A DNA stretch of 64,000 bases from Streptomyces triculaminicus (GCF_017349075.1 NZ_JAFMOF010000001.1:744001-808000); one strand, 5' to 3'; shown: positions 19,482 through 28,053, counted from the first letter of the stretch. Program-made: numbers and translations. The notes: a model not told the origin generated them from the letters alone.

Positions 19482-20056
19482 GGCGGGGCCGGCTCGTACT
19501 GGATGTACCGGCGGACCGCCCGGGCGTGCTCACGGCCGTGAAGACGGCCGATGAGCCACAGGGCCATGTCGATCCCGGCGGACACGCCCTGGCTGGTGAC
19601 CACGTTCCCGTCGACGACGAAGCGCGCGTCGCGGACCACGGTGACGTCGCCCCTGGCCTCGAGGTCGTCCTCGAACTGGAAGTGGGTCGCCACCCGACGG
19701 CCGCGTGCCGGGCCCGCCTTGTGCAGGAGCAGGGCCCCGGTGCACACGCTGGTCGTCCAGGCGACGTTCGTCGCGGTCTCGCGGATCCAGTCGATGAGCA
19801 CGGGGTTGGACACCTCGCGGCGGGTTCCGTTGCCACCCGGCACCAGCAGGACGTCCAGCGGAGGGTGGTCGTGCAGCGTGTGGTCCGGCAGGACCCGCAT
19901 GCCCTTGTTGCAGCGAACAGCGTCGGAGCCGTCGGCGATCAGCACCACGGTGTCGGCGTGGTCGCGCAGCATGGAGGAGGCGGTGAACACCTCCCACGGC
20001 CCGACGAAGTCCAGCTCCTCGGCCCCGTCGAAGATCAGCAGGCCATAGGTGGTCAC
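19451..20056 (-). CDS. DJ-1/PfpI family protein
   Basis: The 201-residue protein has GLLIFDGAEELDFVGPWEVF, the nucleophile elbow SVCTGALLL and THFQFEDDL, the pattern of the isonitrile-hydratase-like branch of the class I glutamine amidotransferase fold. Its GTG start (20056) overlaps the TGA of the upstream GlxA-type gene in the sequence GTGA, which points to translational coupling. It may act on a small molecule sensed by that regulator. The enzymatic activity is inferred from family membership only. Confidence 0.85.
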   Translation of the reverse strand: MTTYGLLIFDGAEELDFVGPWEVFTASSMLRDHADTVVLIADGSDAVRCNKGMRVLPDHTLHDHPPLDVLLVPGGNGTRREVSNPVLIDWIRETATNVAWTTSVCTGALLLHKAGPARGRRVATHFQFEDDLEARGDVTVVRDARFVVDGNVVTSQGVSAGIDMALWLIGRLHGREHARAVRRYIQYEPAPPYLSDEPVAA

Positions 20057-21024
20057 ATGTACTCCCTGGTGGATCGGAAACGGTCGCGGTAGTCGGACGG
20101 CGCGACACCCAGATGCCGGTGGAACGCGCGGCGCAGCGTCTCCGCCGTGCCGAATCCGTACCGCCGCGCGATGGTCTCGACGGGATGCTCGCTCTCGGCG
20201 AGCGCCCGCTTGGCGGCCTCGATGCGTACGCCCTCGACATACGCGGCGGGCCCGACGCCGAGCTCTGCAGCAAATCGGCGCTGCAGATGGCGGGGGCTCA
20301 GCCCGGCGTGCGACGCGAGCTCGGCGACGCCGTGCCGGGCACCGGGATCGGCGTGGATCGCCGACACCACCGCCCGGATCGGATCCGTGGCCGGCTGCGC
20401 CGACCACAACGGCACGCTGAACTGCGACTGCGTGCCGGGGCGACGCAGGAACAGCACCATCTCCTGCGCCGTGGCGTGGGCGACCTCCCGGCCCAGGTCG
20501 TCCTCCACCAGGGCGAGCGCGAGATCCATCCCCGCCGTCACGCCCGCCGACGTCCACACCCGCCCGTCCCTGAGGAAAATGGGATCGCAGTCGACGACCA
20601 CTTCGGGATGCTCCCGCATGAGCTGCTGCTCACGCGCCCAGTGGGTCGTCACCTTCCGCCCCTCGAGCAATCCGGCGGCGGCCAACAGGAACACCCCGCT
20701 GCAGACCGACGCGACGCGCCGGGCACTCACCCCCGTGGCGGCGATCCACTCGGTCAGCGCCGGATCGTGCCGGGCCTCGTCGACGCCGTCACCGCCCGCC
20801 ACCACCACGGTGTCGATCGTCTCCGGGTCCAGATCGGCCACGCCGTAGGGAGCGTGCACCGAAAGACCACTGGCCGACCGCACCGGCCCCGGCCGCGGGG
20901 CCGCGATCCGGCAGTCGTACCCGCCGGTGAGCCGGTGGGCATGCTGGAACACCTCGTACGGGCCGAAGAGGTCGAGGGACTGGAAGCCGTCGAAGAGCAC
21001 GAAGGCGATGCGGCGCTGATCCAC
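20053..21024 (-). CDS. GlxA family transcriptional regulator
   Basis: The 323-residue protein has an N-terminal DJ-1/PfpI domain (FVLFDGFQSLDLFGPYEVF, SVCSGVFLLA). An AraC-type pair of helix-turn-helix motifs follows in residues 225-320 (HGVAELASHAGLSPRHLQRRF and VETIARRYGFGTAETLRRAF). GlxA proteins sense small molecules through the first domain and bind DNA through the second. The stop codon overlaps the start of the stand-alone DJ-1 gene at 20056, so the two form an operon. Confidence 0.92.
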   Translation of the reverse strand: MDQRRIAFVLFDGFQSLDLFGPYEVFQHAHRLTGGYDCRIAAPRPGPVRSASGLSVHAPYGVADLDPETIDTVVVAGGDGVDEARHDPALTEWIAATGVSARRVASVCSGVFLLAAAGLLEGRKVTTHWAREQQLMREHPEVVVDCDPIFLRDGRVWTSAGVTAGMDLALALVEDDLGREVAHATAQEMVLFLRRPGTQSQFSVPLWSAQPATDPIRAVVSAIHADPGARHGVAELASHAGLSPRHLQRRFAAELGVGPAAYVEGVRIEAAKRALAESEHPVETIARRYGFGTAETLRRAFHRHLGVAPSDYRDRFRSTREYM

Positions 21025-21274
21025 GTTTTTTACTGTGTGGCTGGGCCTCGGATGGCGTCAACGACGCGCACCCCACGTTTCGCGCCGCGCCGCGCAGGTA
21101 CAGCCGGCCGGGCGCGTGAACAACGGCGCGTACCCGGCCCGCGTCGCCGCAGCCAGGTGCCGTTCCGGCAGGGTGGGGGTCCGGAGGCGTGGGCGAGGAG
21201 CATGGGGCGGGGCCTGCTCGGGGGCGGGGGCTGGGGTGCCTCCGCCCGGCGGCGCCCCAGGGGCCACAGGCGCC

Positions 21275-21672
21275 TCACGCCTCCTCCCGCCGCAGCCGCC
21301 GCTCGTGATGCAGCAGGTCCTCGGCCGCCCGCCCCAGGCTCCGGGCGAACGTGATCGCCGACGCGTACCCGTCCCCCGGCCCCAGCCCCAGCCGGTACCG
21401 CGCCTCCCGCACGGCGGCGAGCGCCGGGCCCCGGACCGGATCGCCGACCGCCCGCGCCCGGGCGGCGACCTCCACGTCGTAGGCCCTCTCCTGCACGAAC
21501 ACCCGAAGCCGCGCGGTCACCGCCCGCACCCGCCGCGATCGGGAAACCAGCTGCCGGTGCCGGCGGCCTCGCGGATCACGTCCTCGATCGACTCGCGCCC
21601 CAGCCAGGGCCGTGGCCCGGCCCTGCCGGTCAGCGCGGGACCGCTGTTCGCGGTCCGGGGGAAGAAGGGCAT
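21275..21672 (-). pseudogene. Small DUF6415-like protein, frameshifted
   Basis: The ATG at 21672 has a strong AAGGAG site. Its frame reads MPFFPRTANSG, then RESIEDVIREAAGTGSWFP, and stops at 21517. Another frame continues with RVRAVTARLRVFVQERAYDV and ends in DLLHHERRLRREEA at 21275. Joining them needs one extra base around the GGG at 21541-21543 (read as CCC on this strand). The combined helical protein of about 131 residues resembles the small DUF6415 proteins of Streptomyces, although I am not certain of that family. Confidence 0.5.
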
Positions 21673-21824
21673 GGCGGCTCCTTCGAGAGCAGCGGTGGGG
21701 GGTGCCAGTCGGCTCGCGCCGCTGGCGTAACCACGGTCCCGCAGCCCAAAGTTCGATCGCAAGCGAGCCCCAAAAAGGGTGAGAAATTGGAATATGCCAA
21801 ATCCGGGCATCGCTTCCCCGAGCC

Positions 21825-21929
21825 CCAACAGGGACTGGAAGACTGCCAACAGGGCGGCTTTCAGAGGCAACAGAGGGCCCCCGGAGACCAACAGGGCTGC
21901 GCCAACGGCGTACAGGGGCGCGCCTACGG
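21825..21929. repeat. 21-bp phased direct repeats (CCAACAGGG-N12)
   Basis: CCAACAGGG begins at 21825, 21846 and 21888. GCAACAGAGGG begins at 21867, and a degraded copy (CGTACAGGGG) begins at 21909. The period is exactly 21 bases, two helical turns, so all copies face the same side of DNA. The array lies between the divergent small DUF gene and the Scr1-type regulator (start 21954), the expected place for a multi-site operator. Confidence 0.8.
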
Positions 21930-21953
21930 GTAAGGCACCGGAAGGGCTCGAAA

Positions 21954-22823
21954 GTGGCAGCACGACGCGGTCCGACGTTCCGCCGGAGGGAGCTGGGCAA
22001 GGAGCTCCGACGCCTGCGTGAGAGAAAGGGGTACACCACAAAGGCAGCGGCCGAAGCCATCGAGAGCTCGGAGTCAAAACTCAACAGGGTTGAGTCCGGC
22101 CACAACCAACTGCCACGCGTGCGCGATATGGAAGACCTGCTCGAGCTGTACGGCGTCCACGACCCCGCCGATCGCGAGCACCTACTGATGCTGCACCGCG
22201 ACTCGCTCAGCGCCGACTGGTACAGGCCGTACCAAAACTTCCTGCCCTCAGGACAGCTGCTCTACATGGGGCTGGAGTCGGATGCAGCCGCCATGCGCGC
22301 ATGGCATTCACAGGTCGTCTTCGGGCTCCTGCAGAGCGAGAGCTACACGCGAGCCATGTTCGTAGCATCGAAGCCCGTCTACGAAAGAACAACCGAGTTC
22401 GTCGAGAGCAACGTGACTCTCCGCATGCGACGCAAGGAGATCCTCTACGGGGAGGACCCGGTGGAACTCCGCGTGGTCCTCGACGAGTCGGCGCTGCGTC
22501 GTGTGATCGGTGGCCCGGACGTGATGCGCGAGCAGTACGAGGAGATCGAAAAGCTGGCTGCGCTTGATCACGTGACGGTGCAGATCCTGCCGCAGAACCT
22601 CGCCACGTACCGTGCAGCCGACAACTTCGTCATTCTCGACTTCGACGGTGGACTCGATCCCGTCGTGATGCAGGACGGCCCGGCTGTCATGACGGTGTCC
22701 GACAAGCGGCGCGAGGTCTGGATGCACGCCCGGAAGTTCGATGCCATGCGCGAAGGCGCTCTGGCCCCGGCCAAGACAGCCGAATTCCTGCACCGACTAG
22801 CGAGAGAACTCGATGATCACTGA
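21954..22823 (+). CDS. Scr1-type HTH regulator with DUF5753 (second copy)
   Basis: The start is the GTG at 21954. The helix-turn-helix lies at residues 12-70 (LGKELRRLRERKGYTTKAAAEA, then ESSESKLNRVESGHN). DUF5753 follows with SADWYRPYQNF, GLLQSESYTRAM and ESALRRVIGGPDVM. Unlike most neighbours it uses many A- or T-ending codons (ACA AAG GCA, GAA GAC CTG). That suggests different ancestry from the copy at 8871. The gene overlaps the DUF397 gene by 11 bases, so the pair is co-translated. Confidence 0.92.
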   Translation: MAARRGPTFRRRELGKELRRLRERKGYTTKAAAEAIESSESKLNRVESGHNQLPRVRDMEDLLELYGVHDPADREHLLMLHRDSLSADWYRPYQNFLPSGQLLYMGLESDAAAMRAWHSQVVFGLLQSESYTRAMFVASKPVYERTTEFVESNVTLRMRRKEILYGEDPVELRVVLDESALRRVIGGPDVMREQYEEIEKLAALDHVTVQILPQNLATYRAADNFVILDFDGGLDPVVMQDGPAVMTVSDKRREVWMHARKFDAMREGALAPAKTAEFLHRLARELDDH

Positions 22824-23046
22824 AGTCGGCCCGACAGCCTTGGAAATAGCCAACGAGAAGTCCTGGTTCAAGTCGTCCTACAGCACTGACACCGGGGCAG
22901 CCAGCTGCGTCTCGATCGCACCGCTCACCGACCGGGTCGGCATCCGCGACACGAAACAGAACAACGGCCCCGCCGTCGTCATACCGGCCGCGGCCTGGAC
23001 CTCGTTCATCCGCGAGGTCCAGGCCGACCGCCTGACCGGCACCTAG
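22813..23046 (+). CDS. DUF397 small protein (second copy)
   Basis: The 77-residue protein has SWFKSSYSTDTGAASCVSIA, VGIRDTKQNN and IPAAAWTSFIREV, matching DUF397. Its ATG (22813) lies inside the end of the regulator gene. It is the presumed antagonist or co-factor of that regulator. Confidence 0.9.
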   Translation: MITEVGPTALEIANEKSWFKSSYSTDTGAASCVSIAPLTDRVGIRDTKQNNGPAVVIPAAAWTSFIREVQADRLTGT

Positions 23047-23050
23047 CCGG

Positions 23051-23968
23051 CTAGCGCACCGGCACCGCCGGCAGGGCCCCGCGCAGGGCGTCGAGCAGCG
23101 CTCGGGCGGCAGGGCTCGCCGGGCCGGTGGACCGCCAGGCGAGGGCGATGCGGGCGCGGATGCCCGGGCGGGTGATGGTCAGTGTCCGCAGCTGCCCGTC
23201 GAAGGCCGTGCGGCCCTCGCCCGCGGGGAGCACCGCAACGCCCAGGCCCCGGGCGGCGAGCTGCGCGAGCACGTGCGGCGCCGCCGCCTCGAAGGTGACG
23301 CGGGGCCGGAATCCGGCCTGCACACAGGCGCGTTCGAGCGCCGCGCGCACCCCGGTACCGCGCGGCAGACAGATCAGGGCGCGGTCGCGCAGCTCGGCGA
23401 GCGGGATGCTCGTACGGTCGGCCGGACCCAGGAGCGGGTCTCCGGGGGCGACGGCGACGGCAAGCGGGGCGTCGATGACCGTCTGGAGGGACAGGCCGGC
23501 CGGGGGGACCTCGTCGGTCGGTCCGAGGAGGGCGATGTCGAGTTCGCCGGCCAGGAGCGCGGCCTGCATGCGCTCGGAGGTGTCTTCGGTGAGGGCGACC
23601 TCCAGGGCGGGGTGGGCGTCGTGGAAGTCCGCGAGGAACGAGGCGATGTCGAAGGCGTTGCCGGTGGCCCCGGAGACCAGTCCGAGCGAGACGCGGCCGC
23701 GCAGCAGCCCGGTGTACGCGTCGACGGTCTGCCTGACCGCATCGGCGGCGGCCAGGGCGGCGCGGGCGTACGGCAGGACGGCCCGGCCCGTCTCGGTCAG
23801 CGTCACCGACCGGTGGGAGCGGTCGAGCAACGGCTGCCCGAGCTCCTGTTCCAGCTGGCGGATCTGAGCGCTCAGGCCGGGCTGGGCCAGGTGCAGGCGG
23901 GCGGCCGCGCGCGTGAATCCGCCTTCATCGACGACGGCGACGAAGTAGCGCAGCTGACGAAGTTCCAT
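23051..23968 (-). CDS. LysR family transcriptional regulator
   Basis: The 305-residue protein begins MELRQLRYFVAVVDEGGFTR with the classic LysR winged helix (AAARLHLAQPGLSAQIRQLE). A periplasmic-binding-like effector domain follows (GRVSLGLVSG, ARGLGVAVLPAG). It is transcribed away from the mycothiol-type enzyme at 24040, with 71 bases between the starts. That arrangement usually means the LysR protein controls its divergent neighbour. Confidence 0.93.
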   Translation of the reverse strand: MELRQLRYFVAVVDEGGFTRAAARLHLAQPGLSAQIRQLEQELGQPLLDRSHRSVTLTETGRAVLPYARAALAAADAVRQTVDAYTGLLRGRVSLGLVSGATGNAFDIASFLADFHDAHPALEVALTEDTSERMQAALLAGELDIALLGPTDEVPPAGLSLQTVIDAPLAVAVAPGDPLLGPADRTSIPLAELRDRALICLPRGTGVRAALERACVQAGFRPRVTFEAAAPHVLAQLAARGLGVAVLPAGEGRTAFDGQLRTLTITRPGIRARIALAWRSTGPASPAARALLDALRGALPAVPVR

Positions 23969-24039
23969 AAGCGTCAATGCTAGGCGGCAGCACAACCATC
24001 TATTGGACGTATGGATCGGCCGCCCGCACGCTTGATCAC

Positions 24040-24708
24040 ATGCACAACGCGACGGGGCGCCCCGGCAAGCAGGCCGGCGTCGAGACGGACGTCAGGGCCG
24101 CTATCGCGGCGGAACGCCGGGAGCTGGCCGGTCTCTTCAAGGGCCTGTCGGCCGATGAATGGAACGCGCCCAGCCTGTGCGAGGGGTGGAGGGTCCGCGA
24201 GGTCGTAGCCCACATGTCGATGGGGTTCCGGCTCTCCCTGCCCGCCACGCTGGGCGAACTGGTCAAGGCGCGCGGGAATCTGCACCGCATGACCGACCGC
24301 GTCGCGCGAAGGGACGCGGCCGCCCACTCCGTCGGCGAGCTCAGCGCGTTCCTGCGGGACAACGCGGACCACCCCTGGACGCCGCCGGTCGGTGGGTTCG
24401 TCGCGGCCCTCGGTCATGACGTGGTGCACGGGCTGGACGTCACCGTCGCCCTCGGACTCGACCGGCGCGTACCCGAGGAGCGGCTGCGCTTCCTGCTGGA
24501 CGACATCAAGCCGAGCGGCCTGAAGTTCTTCGGCGTCGACCTCCGCGGAGTGCGGCTGTGCGCCGAGGACATGGACTGGTCCTACGGTTCCGGGGCGCCG
24601 GTGTACGGCGCAGCCCAGGACCTCCTCCTGCTCGCCTTCGGCCGCAGGCTCGCGCACGGCCGCCTCCGCGGCGAGCCGGGCAGCCGATTCACCTTCACCG
24701 GGCGGTGA
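24040..24708 (+). CDS. Maleylpyruvate isomerase family mycothiol-dependent protein
   Basis: The 222-residue protein has a DinB-like four-helix fold. RRELAGLFKGLSADEWNAPS, CEGWRVREVVAHM and GHDVVHGLDVTVAL carry the conserved metal-binding histidines. Known relatives use mycothiol as cofactor for isomerisation or detoxification. The gene is divergent from a LysR regulator and is followed at once by a small membrane protein, so it probably belongs to an inducible detoxification unit. Confidence 0.82.
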   Translation: MHNATGRPGKQAGVETDVRAAIAAERRELAGLFKGLSADEWNAPSLCEGWRVREVVAHMSMGFRLSLPATLGELVKARGNLHRMTDRVARRDAAAHSVGELSAFLRDNADHPWTPPVGGFVAALGHDVVHGLDVTVALGLDRRVPEERLRFLLDDIKPSGLKFFGVDLRGVRLCAEDMDWSYGSGAPVYGAAQDLLLLAFGRRLAHGRLRGEPGSRFTFTGR

Positions 24709-24713
24709 AAGAC

Positions 24714-25175
24714 ATGCGTACCCGACTTCTCCAGGCACTCTCGCTGTTCTCCACCGGCCTGCTGGCCGGCGCCTTCGGCTACGGCGCCGCCAACCTCGTC
24801 CCGACGTTCAACGCCGTGCCGATCGACATGAGGCTCGACTTCCACGCCCAGCTGATGAAGATGAACGGCATCACCATGCAAGCCACGATGGCGGTCTCCG
24901 CCCTCACCACCCTCGCCCTGGCCGCCACGGAGCGCGGCCGGGCCCGCGTCCTGGCCGGCGCGGCGGGAGCCCTGGTGGTCGCGTCGTTCCTGATCACACG
25001 GTTCGGGAACGTCCCCATCAACGGCCGCATCAAGCAGTGGGCCGCCACCGAGCCACCGGACGGCTACGCGGCGATCCTGCGCCGCTGGGAACTGTTCAAC
25101 GACGCCCGCACCCTCACTGCCGCGATCGCTTTCGGGCTCCTTGTCCTCCTCGCCCTCCGGGTCAGGCGCTCGTGA
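24714..25175 (+). CDS. DUF1772 (anthrone oxygenase-like) membrane protein
   Basis: The 153-residue protein has four hydrophobic segments. The family pattern is visible in LLAGAFGYGAANL, DFHAQLMKMNGITMQ, FGNVPINGRIKQW and RRWELFNDARTLTAAIAF. DUF1772 includes cofactor-free anthrone oxygenases, but most members are untested. The ATG at 24714 is used here. A GTG at 24705 would overlap the previous stop codon as GTGA. The last 14 bases overlap the converging helR gene. Confidence 0.85.
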   Translation: MRTRLLQALSLFSTGLLAGAFGYGAANLVPTFNAVPIDMRLDFHAQLMKMNGITMQATMAVSALTTLALAATERGRARVLAGAAGALVVASFLITRFGNVPINGRIKQWAATEPPDGYAAILRRWELFNDARTLTAAIAFGLLVLLALRVRRS

Positions 25176-27321
25176 GGACGACGAGCTGCTGGGTCGCTCG
25201 CGTCATCGCGACATAGCGGTCGACGCCTCCGGCGATGCCCTCGCCGAACGCCTCCGGGTCGACGACGACCACCAGGTCGAACTCGAGGCCCTTCGAGAGC
25301 TCGGGGGTGAGCGACCGGACGCGGGACGTCGCCCGGAACGTCGGATCGCCGATGACGCAAGCGATACCGTCGGCGTTCTCGGCCAGCCAGGCGCCGAGGA
25401 TGGAGTCCAGGTCGGCGACGGATCCGTGGACGACGGGGATGCCGCTGCTGCGGATGGAGGTCGGCACGTTGGCGTCGGGGAGCACGGCCCGGATGACGGG
25501 CTCGGCTTCGGTCATGACCTCGGCCGGCGTCCGGTAGTTGACGCTCAGCGAGGCCACGTTGACGCGGTCGAGCCCGATCCGCTCGAGCCGCTCCTGCCAG
25601 GACTCGGCGAAGCCGTCCCTGGCCTGGGCGCGGTCGCCGACGATGGTGAAGCTGCGGGACGGGCAGCGCAGGAGCAGCATCTGCCACTCGGCGTCGGTGA
25701 GTTCCTGGGCCTCGTCGACGACGATGTGCGCGAAGGGGCCGGCGAGCCGGTCCGGGTCGGCGGTGGGGAGGGCGGACTCGTCGATGAGGGTGTCCTGCAG
25801 GTCCTGTCCGCGCAGCATGGTGACCGCGCCTTCGCCGTCTTCGTCGGAGGCGAGGACGTTGTCGATCACGGTGGCCATGCGGGCGCGCTGGGCGGCGATG
25901 GCGGCCTTGTGGCGGCGCTGTCGCCGGTCGGACTCCGGGTCGCCGAGGCGCTGCCGTGCGGCGTCGAGGAGCGGCAGGTCGGAGACCGTCCAGGCCTGGG
26001 GGGCGTCCTTGCGCTGCAGCTTGCGTATCTCGTCCGCACTGAGCCAGGGGGCGCAAAGACGCAGGTAGGCAGGCACCTCCCACAGGTCTCCGACGAGGTC
26101 GGCCGCCTCGAGCAGGGGCCACGCGCGGTTGAGGGTTCCGACGAGCTCCTGGTCGTGTCGCAGCGCCCTGCGGAACAGGTCCTGCGGGAGGTCCTCGTTG
26201 TCGCACCGGTCCAGCAGGATGGTGACGAGTTCCTCCCAGATCAGCTCGCGCCCCTCGTTGTGCGGGGTACCGGCTGCCGCGTCGAACGCCTCGGCCCAGT
26301 CGTCGGCGGTCAGCCGGATGTCGGCCCAGGTGGTCGAGACCGTCATCCCCGTGGTCGGGGGCTCCTCGTAGATGCTGACGGCCTTCTCGATCGCCTTCAC
26401 CATGTCCGCGTTCGCCTTCAGGCGCGCCACCTCGGGGTCGGCCTCGAGGGCCGCCGCGGCTCCCTCGGTGACGAGGTCGCGCACGGTGCAGGTCTGCACG
26501 CCCTCCTCGCCGAGGCTGGGCAGGACGTCGGCGACGTAGGCGAGGTAGGGCTGGTGGGGGCCGACGAAGAGCACGCCGCCGCGACGGTGGCCGAGGCGGG
26601 GGTCGGAGTAGAGGAGGTGGGCGGAGCGGTGCAGGGCGACGACGGTCTTTCCCGTACCCGGGCCGCCGTCGACGACGAGGGCGCCACGGGAACCGGCGCG
26701 GATGATGGCGTCCTGGTCGGCCTGGATGGTGCCGAGGACGTCGCGCATCCGGGGCGACCGGTGGCTGCCGAGGCTGGCGATGAACGCGGACTGGTCGTCG
26801 AGGGCGGCGTGGCCTTCGAAGCCGTCGGCGGTGAAGACCTCGTCCCAGTAGTCGCCGATACGGCCGCGGGTCCACCGGTACCGGCGGCGGCTGGCCAGGC
26901 CCATCGGGTTGGCGTGGGTCGCGGCGAAGAACGGCTCGGCCGCCGGCGAACGCCAGTCGATCAGCAGCCGGCGCCCCTCGCCGTCGGTGAGGCCGAGCCG
27001 TCCGATGTACACGGGCTCGGGGTCGTCGGCGCTGACGATACGACCGAGGCACAGGTCCAGGCCGAAGCGGCGCAGGGCGCGCAGGCGAGCGGTGATCCGG
27101 TGGATCTCCGCGTCCCGGTCCATGGCCTCCCGACCCAGGCCGCCAGGGGCCCTGCGCAGGGCGTCGAGGCTGTCGGACAGCTCGGTGATCGCCTGCTCGA
27201 GGCTCTCCCCGAGGGCGGCGAAGTGCTGCTCGTCGTCGGCGATCAGTTTCGGGGCGGCCTTGGCGGCCAGGCGCTCGGGAAGATCAAACGCGCTGGTGGT
27301 CAGGGAGTTCATGGGTCTCAT
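25162..27321 (-). CDS. helR: RNA polymerase recycling ATPase HelR
   Basis: The 719-residue protein is a superfamily 1 ATPase of the HelD/HelR type. It has Walker A GGPGTGKTVVAL (from about residue 219), Walker B VVDEAQEL, NYRTPAEV, KGLEFDLVVVVDP and VAMTRATQ. The N-terminus (LTTSAFDLPERLAAK, DDEQHFAALGESLEQAI) is the coiled arm that reaches into the RNA polymerase secondary channel. HelR in Streptomyces removes stalled polymerase and dislodges bound rifamycin, giving rifamycin resistance. The palindrome 45 bases upstream supports this assignment. The start could be 27321 (MRPM) or 27312 (MNSLTT), and relatives favour the shorter. Confidence 0.93.
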   Translation of the reverse strand: MRPMNSLTTSAFDLPERLAAKAAPKLIADDEQHFAALGESLEQAITELSDSLDALRRAPGGLGREAMDRDAEIHRITARLRALRRFGLDLCLGRIVSADDPEPVYIGRLGLTDGEGRRLLIDWRSPAAEPFFAATHANPMGLASRRRYRWTRGRIGDYWDEVFTADGFEGHAALDDQSAFIASLGSHRSPRMRDVLGTIQADQDAIIRAGSRGALVVDGGPGTGKTVVALHRSAHLLYSDPRLGHRRGGVLFVGPHQPYLAYVADVLPSLGEEGVQTCTVRDLVTEGAAAALEADPEVARLKANADMVKAIEKAVSIYEEPPTTGMTVSTTWADIRLTADDWAEAFDAAAGTPHNEGRELIWEELVTILLDRCDNEDLPQDLFRRALRHDQELVGTLNRAWPLLEAADLVGDLWEVPAYLRLCAPWLSADEIRKLQRKDAPQAWTVSDLPLLDAARQRLGDPESDRRQRRHKAAIAAQRARMATVIDNVLASDEDGEGAVTMLRGQDLQDTLIDESALPTADPDRLAGPFAHIVVDEAQELTDAEWQMLLLRCPSRSFTIVGDRAQARDGFAESWQERLERIGLDRVNVASLSVNYRTPAEVMTEAEPVIRAVLPDANVPTSIRSSGIPVVHGSVADLDSILGAWLAENADGIACVIGDPTFRATSRVRSLTPELSKGLEFDLVVVVDPEAFGEGIAGGVDRYVAMTRATQQLVVLTSA

Positions 27322-27365
27322 TTCCGCAGGTTCCGGCCTCGAGCGGTCGATTGTGCGGCATGACC

Positions 27366-27386
27366 GGGGCCTTGCCGCAAGGCCCC
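27366..27386. promoter_or_regulatory. Palindrome resembling the rifamycin-associated element
   Basis: GGGGCCTTGC and GCAAGGCCCC are perfect 10-bp arms around a single C, 45 bases before helR. Rifamycin-responsive genes of actinomycetes carry an inverted repeat of this size and composition, called RAE. I am matching it from memory of its general form. Confidence 0.75.
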
Positions 27387-27408
27387 CCGTGCGCTATAAG
27401 TTAAGAGT

Positions 27409-27435
27409 GGCGAAGGGTGGGTACACCCCTTCGCC
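27409..27435 (-). terminator. Hairpin between marR-type gene and helR
   Basis: GGCGAAGGG pairs perfectly with CCCTTCGCC across nine bases. It lies after the MarR-type gene and just upstream of the AT-rich stretch (CTTAACTTATAG on the minus strand) that could serve as the helR promoter. Confidence 0.6.
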
Positions 27436-27525
27436 TTTGTTGTTGTCGTCCACTGCGGACGAACACACTCCCCGCAGGCCGGGGGTCACCCTCTCACACC
27501 CGCCTCACAGCCACGCCTTCACGCC

Positions 27526-27957
27526 TTACGGCGCTTCGTGGAGCCGGGTCAGCAGGGCCATGAGCTGCTGCCGCTCCTGCGGGGCGAGCGGCGAGAGCAG
27601 CTCGTCGTTGGCGGCCTCGGCGAGGGCTGCGCAGCGGCGGAGGACGGCCTCGCCGTCCGGGGTGACGGTGACGGCGTTCTTGCGGCGGTCGGCGGGGTCC
27701 GGGGCGCGCAGGACGAGGCCCGCGTCCTGGAGGTGGTTCAGGATGCCGACCATGTCCTTGGGATCGACGGCGAGCCGGCGGCCCAGGTCGGCCTGGGCGA
27801 CGGGACCGTACTCGGCGGTCGCGGCCAGAACAGCGTGCTGCATCAGCTTCAGCCCCTCGGCGGCGATCGCGTCGGCGACCAGACCCCGGCCACGTGCCGC
27901 GACACGGCCGACGAGCCAGGTCGGCAGGGACTGGATGTGCTGGAGCGGTGAGGTCAT
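27526..27957 (-). CDS. MarR family transcriptional regulator
   Basis: The 143-residue protein has the MarR winged helix: VAQADLGRRLAVDPKDMVGILNHLQDAGLV, then the wing RAPDPADRRKNAVTVTPDG. MarR proteins of this size act as dimers that release DNA on binding phenolics, quinones or oxidants. The divergent neighbour at 28054 is a quinone-type oxidoreductase, its likely target. Confidence 0.93.
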   Translation of the reverse strand: MTSPLQHIQSLPTWLVGRVAARGRGLVADAIAAEGLKLMQHAVLAATAEYGPVAQADLGRRLAVDPKDMVGILNHLQDAGLVLRAPDPADRRKNAVTVTPDGEAVLRRCAALAEAANDELLSPLAPQERQQLMALLTRLHEAP

Positions 27958-27968
27958 GCGAGCACTCT

Positions 27969-28022
27969 AACGAAAACCGTTGGACTTCCCCACGACTTTC
28001 CCCTTACCGTTGGGGCACCCAA
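27969..28022. promoter_or_regulatory. Candidate MarR operators in the divergent promoter
   Basis: The 96-base gap between the two divergent genes holds AACG-N5-CGTT at 27969-27981 and TTGGG-GCA-CCCAA at 28010-28022. CCGTTGG also occurs twice in it. Both inverted repeats lie where a repressor would block both promoters. Confidence 0.5.
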
Positions 28023-28053
28023 TGAATTAACCGGATCGGATCGGGGAGGTCCT

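Noticed and set aside
25141..27363. A 740-codon open frame on the plus strand
   Set aside because: Antisense to helR, and its composition is that of a shadow frame.
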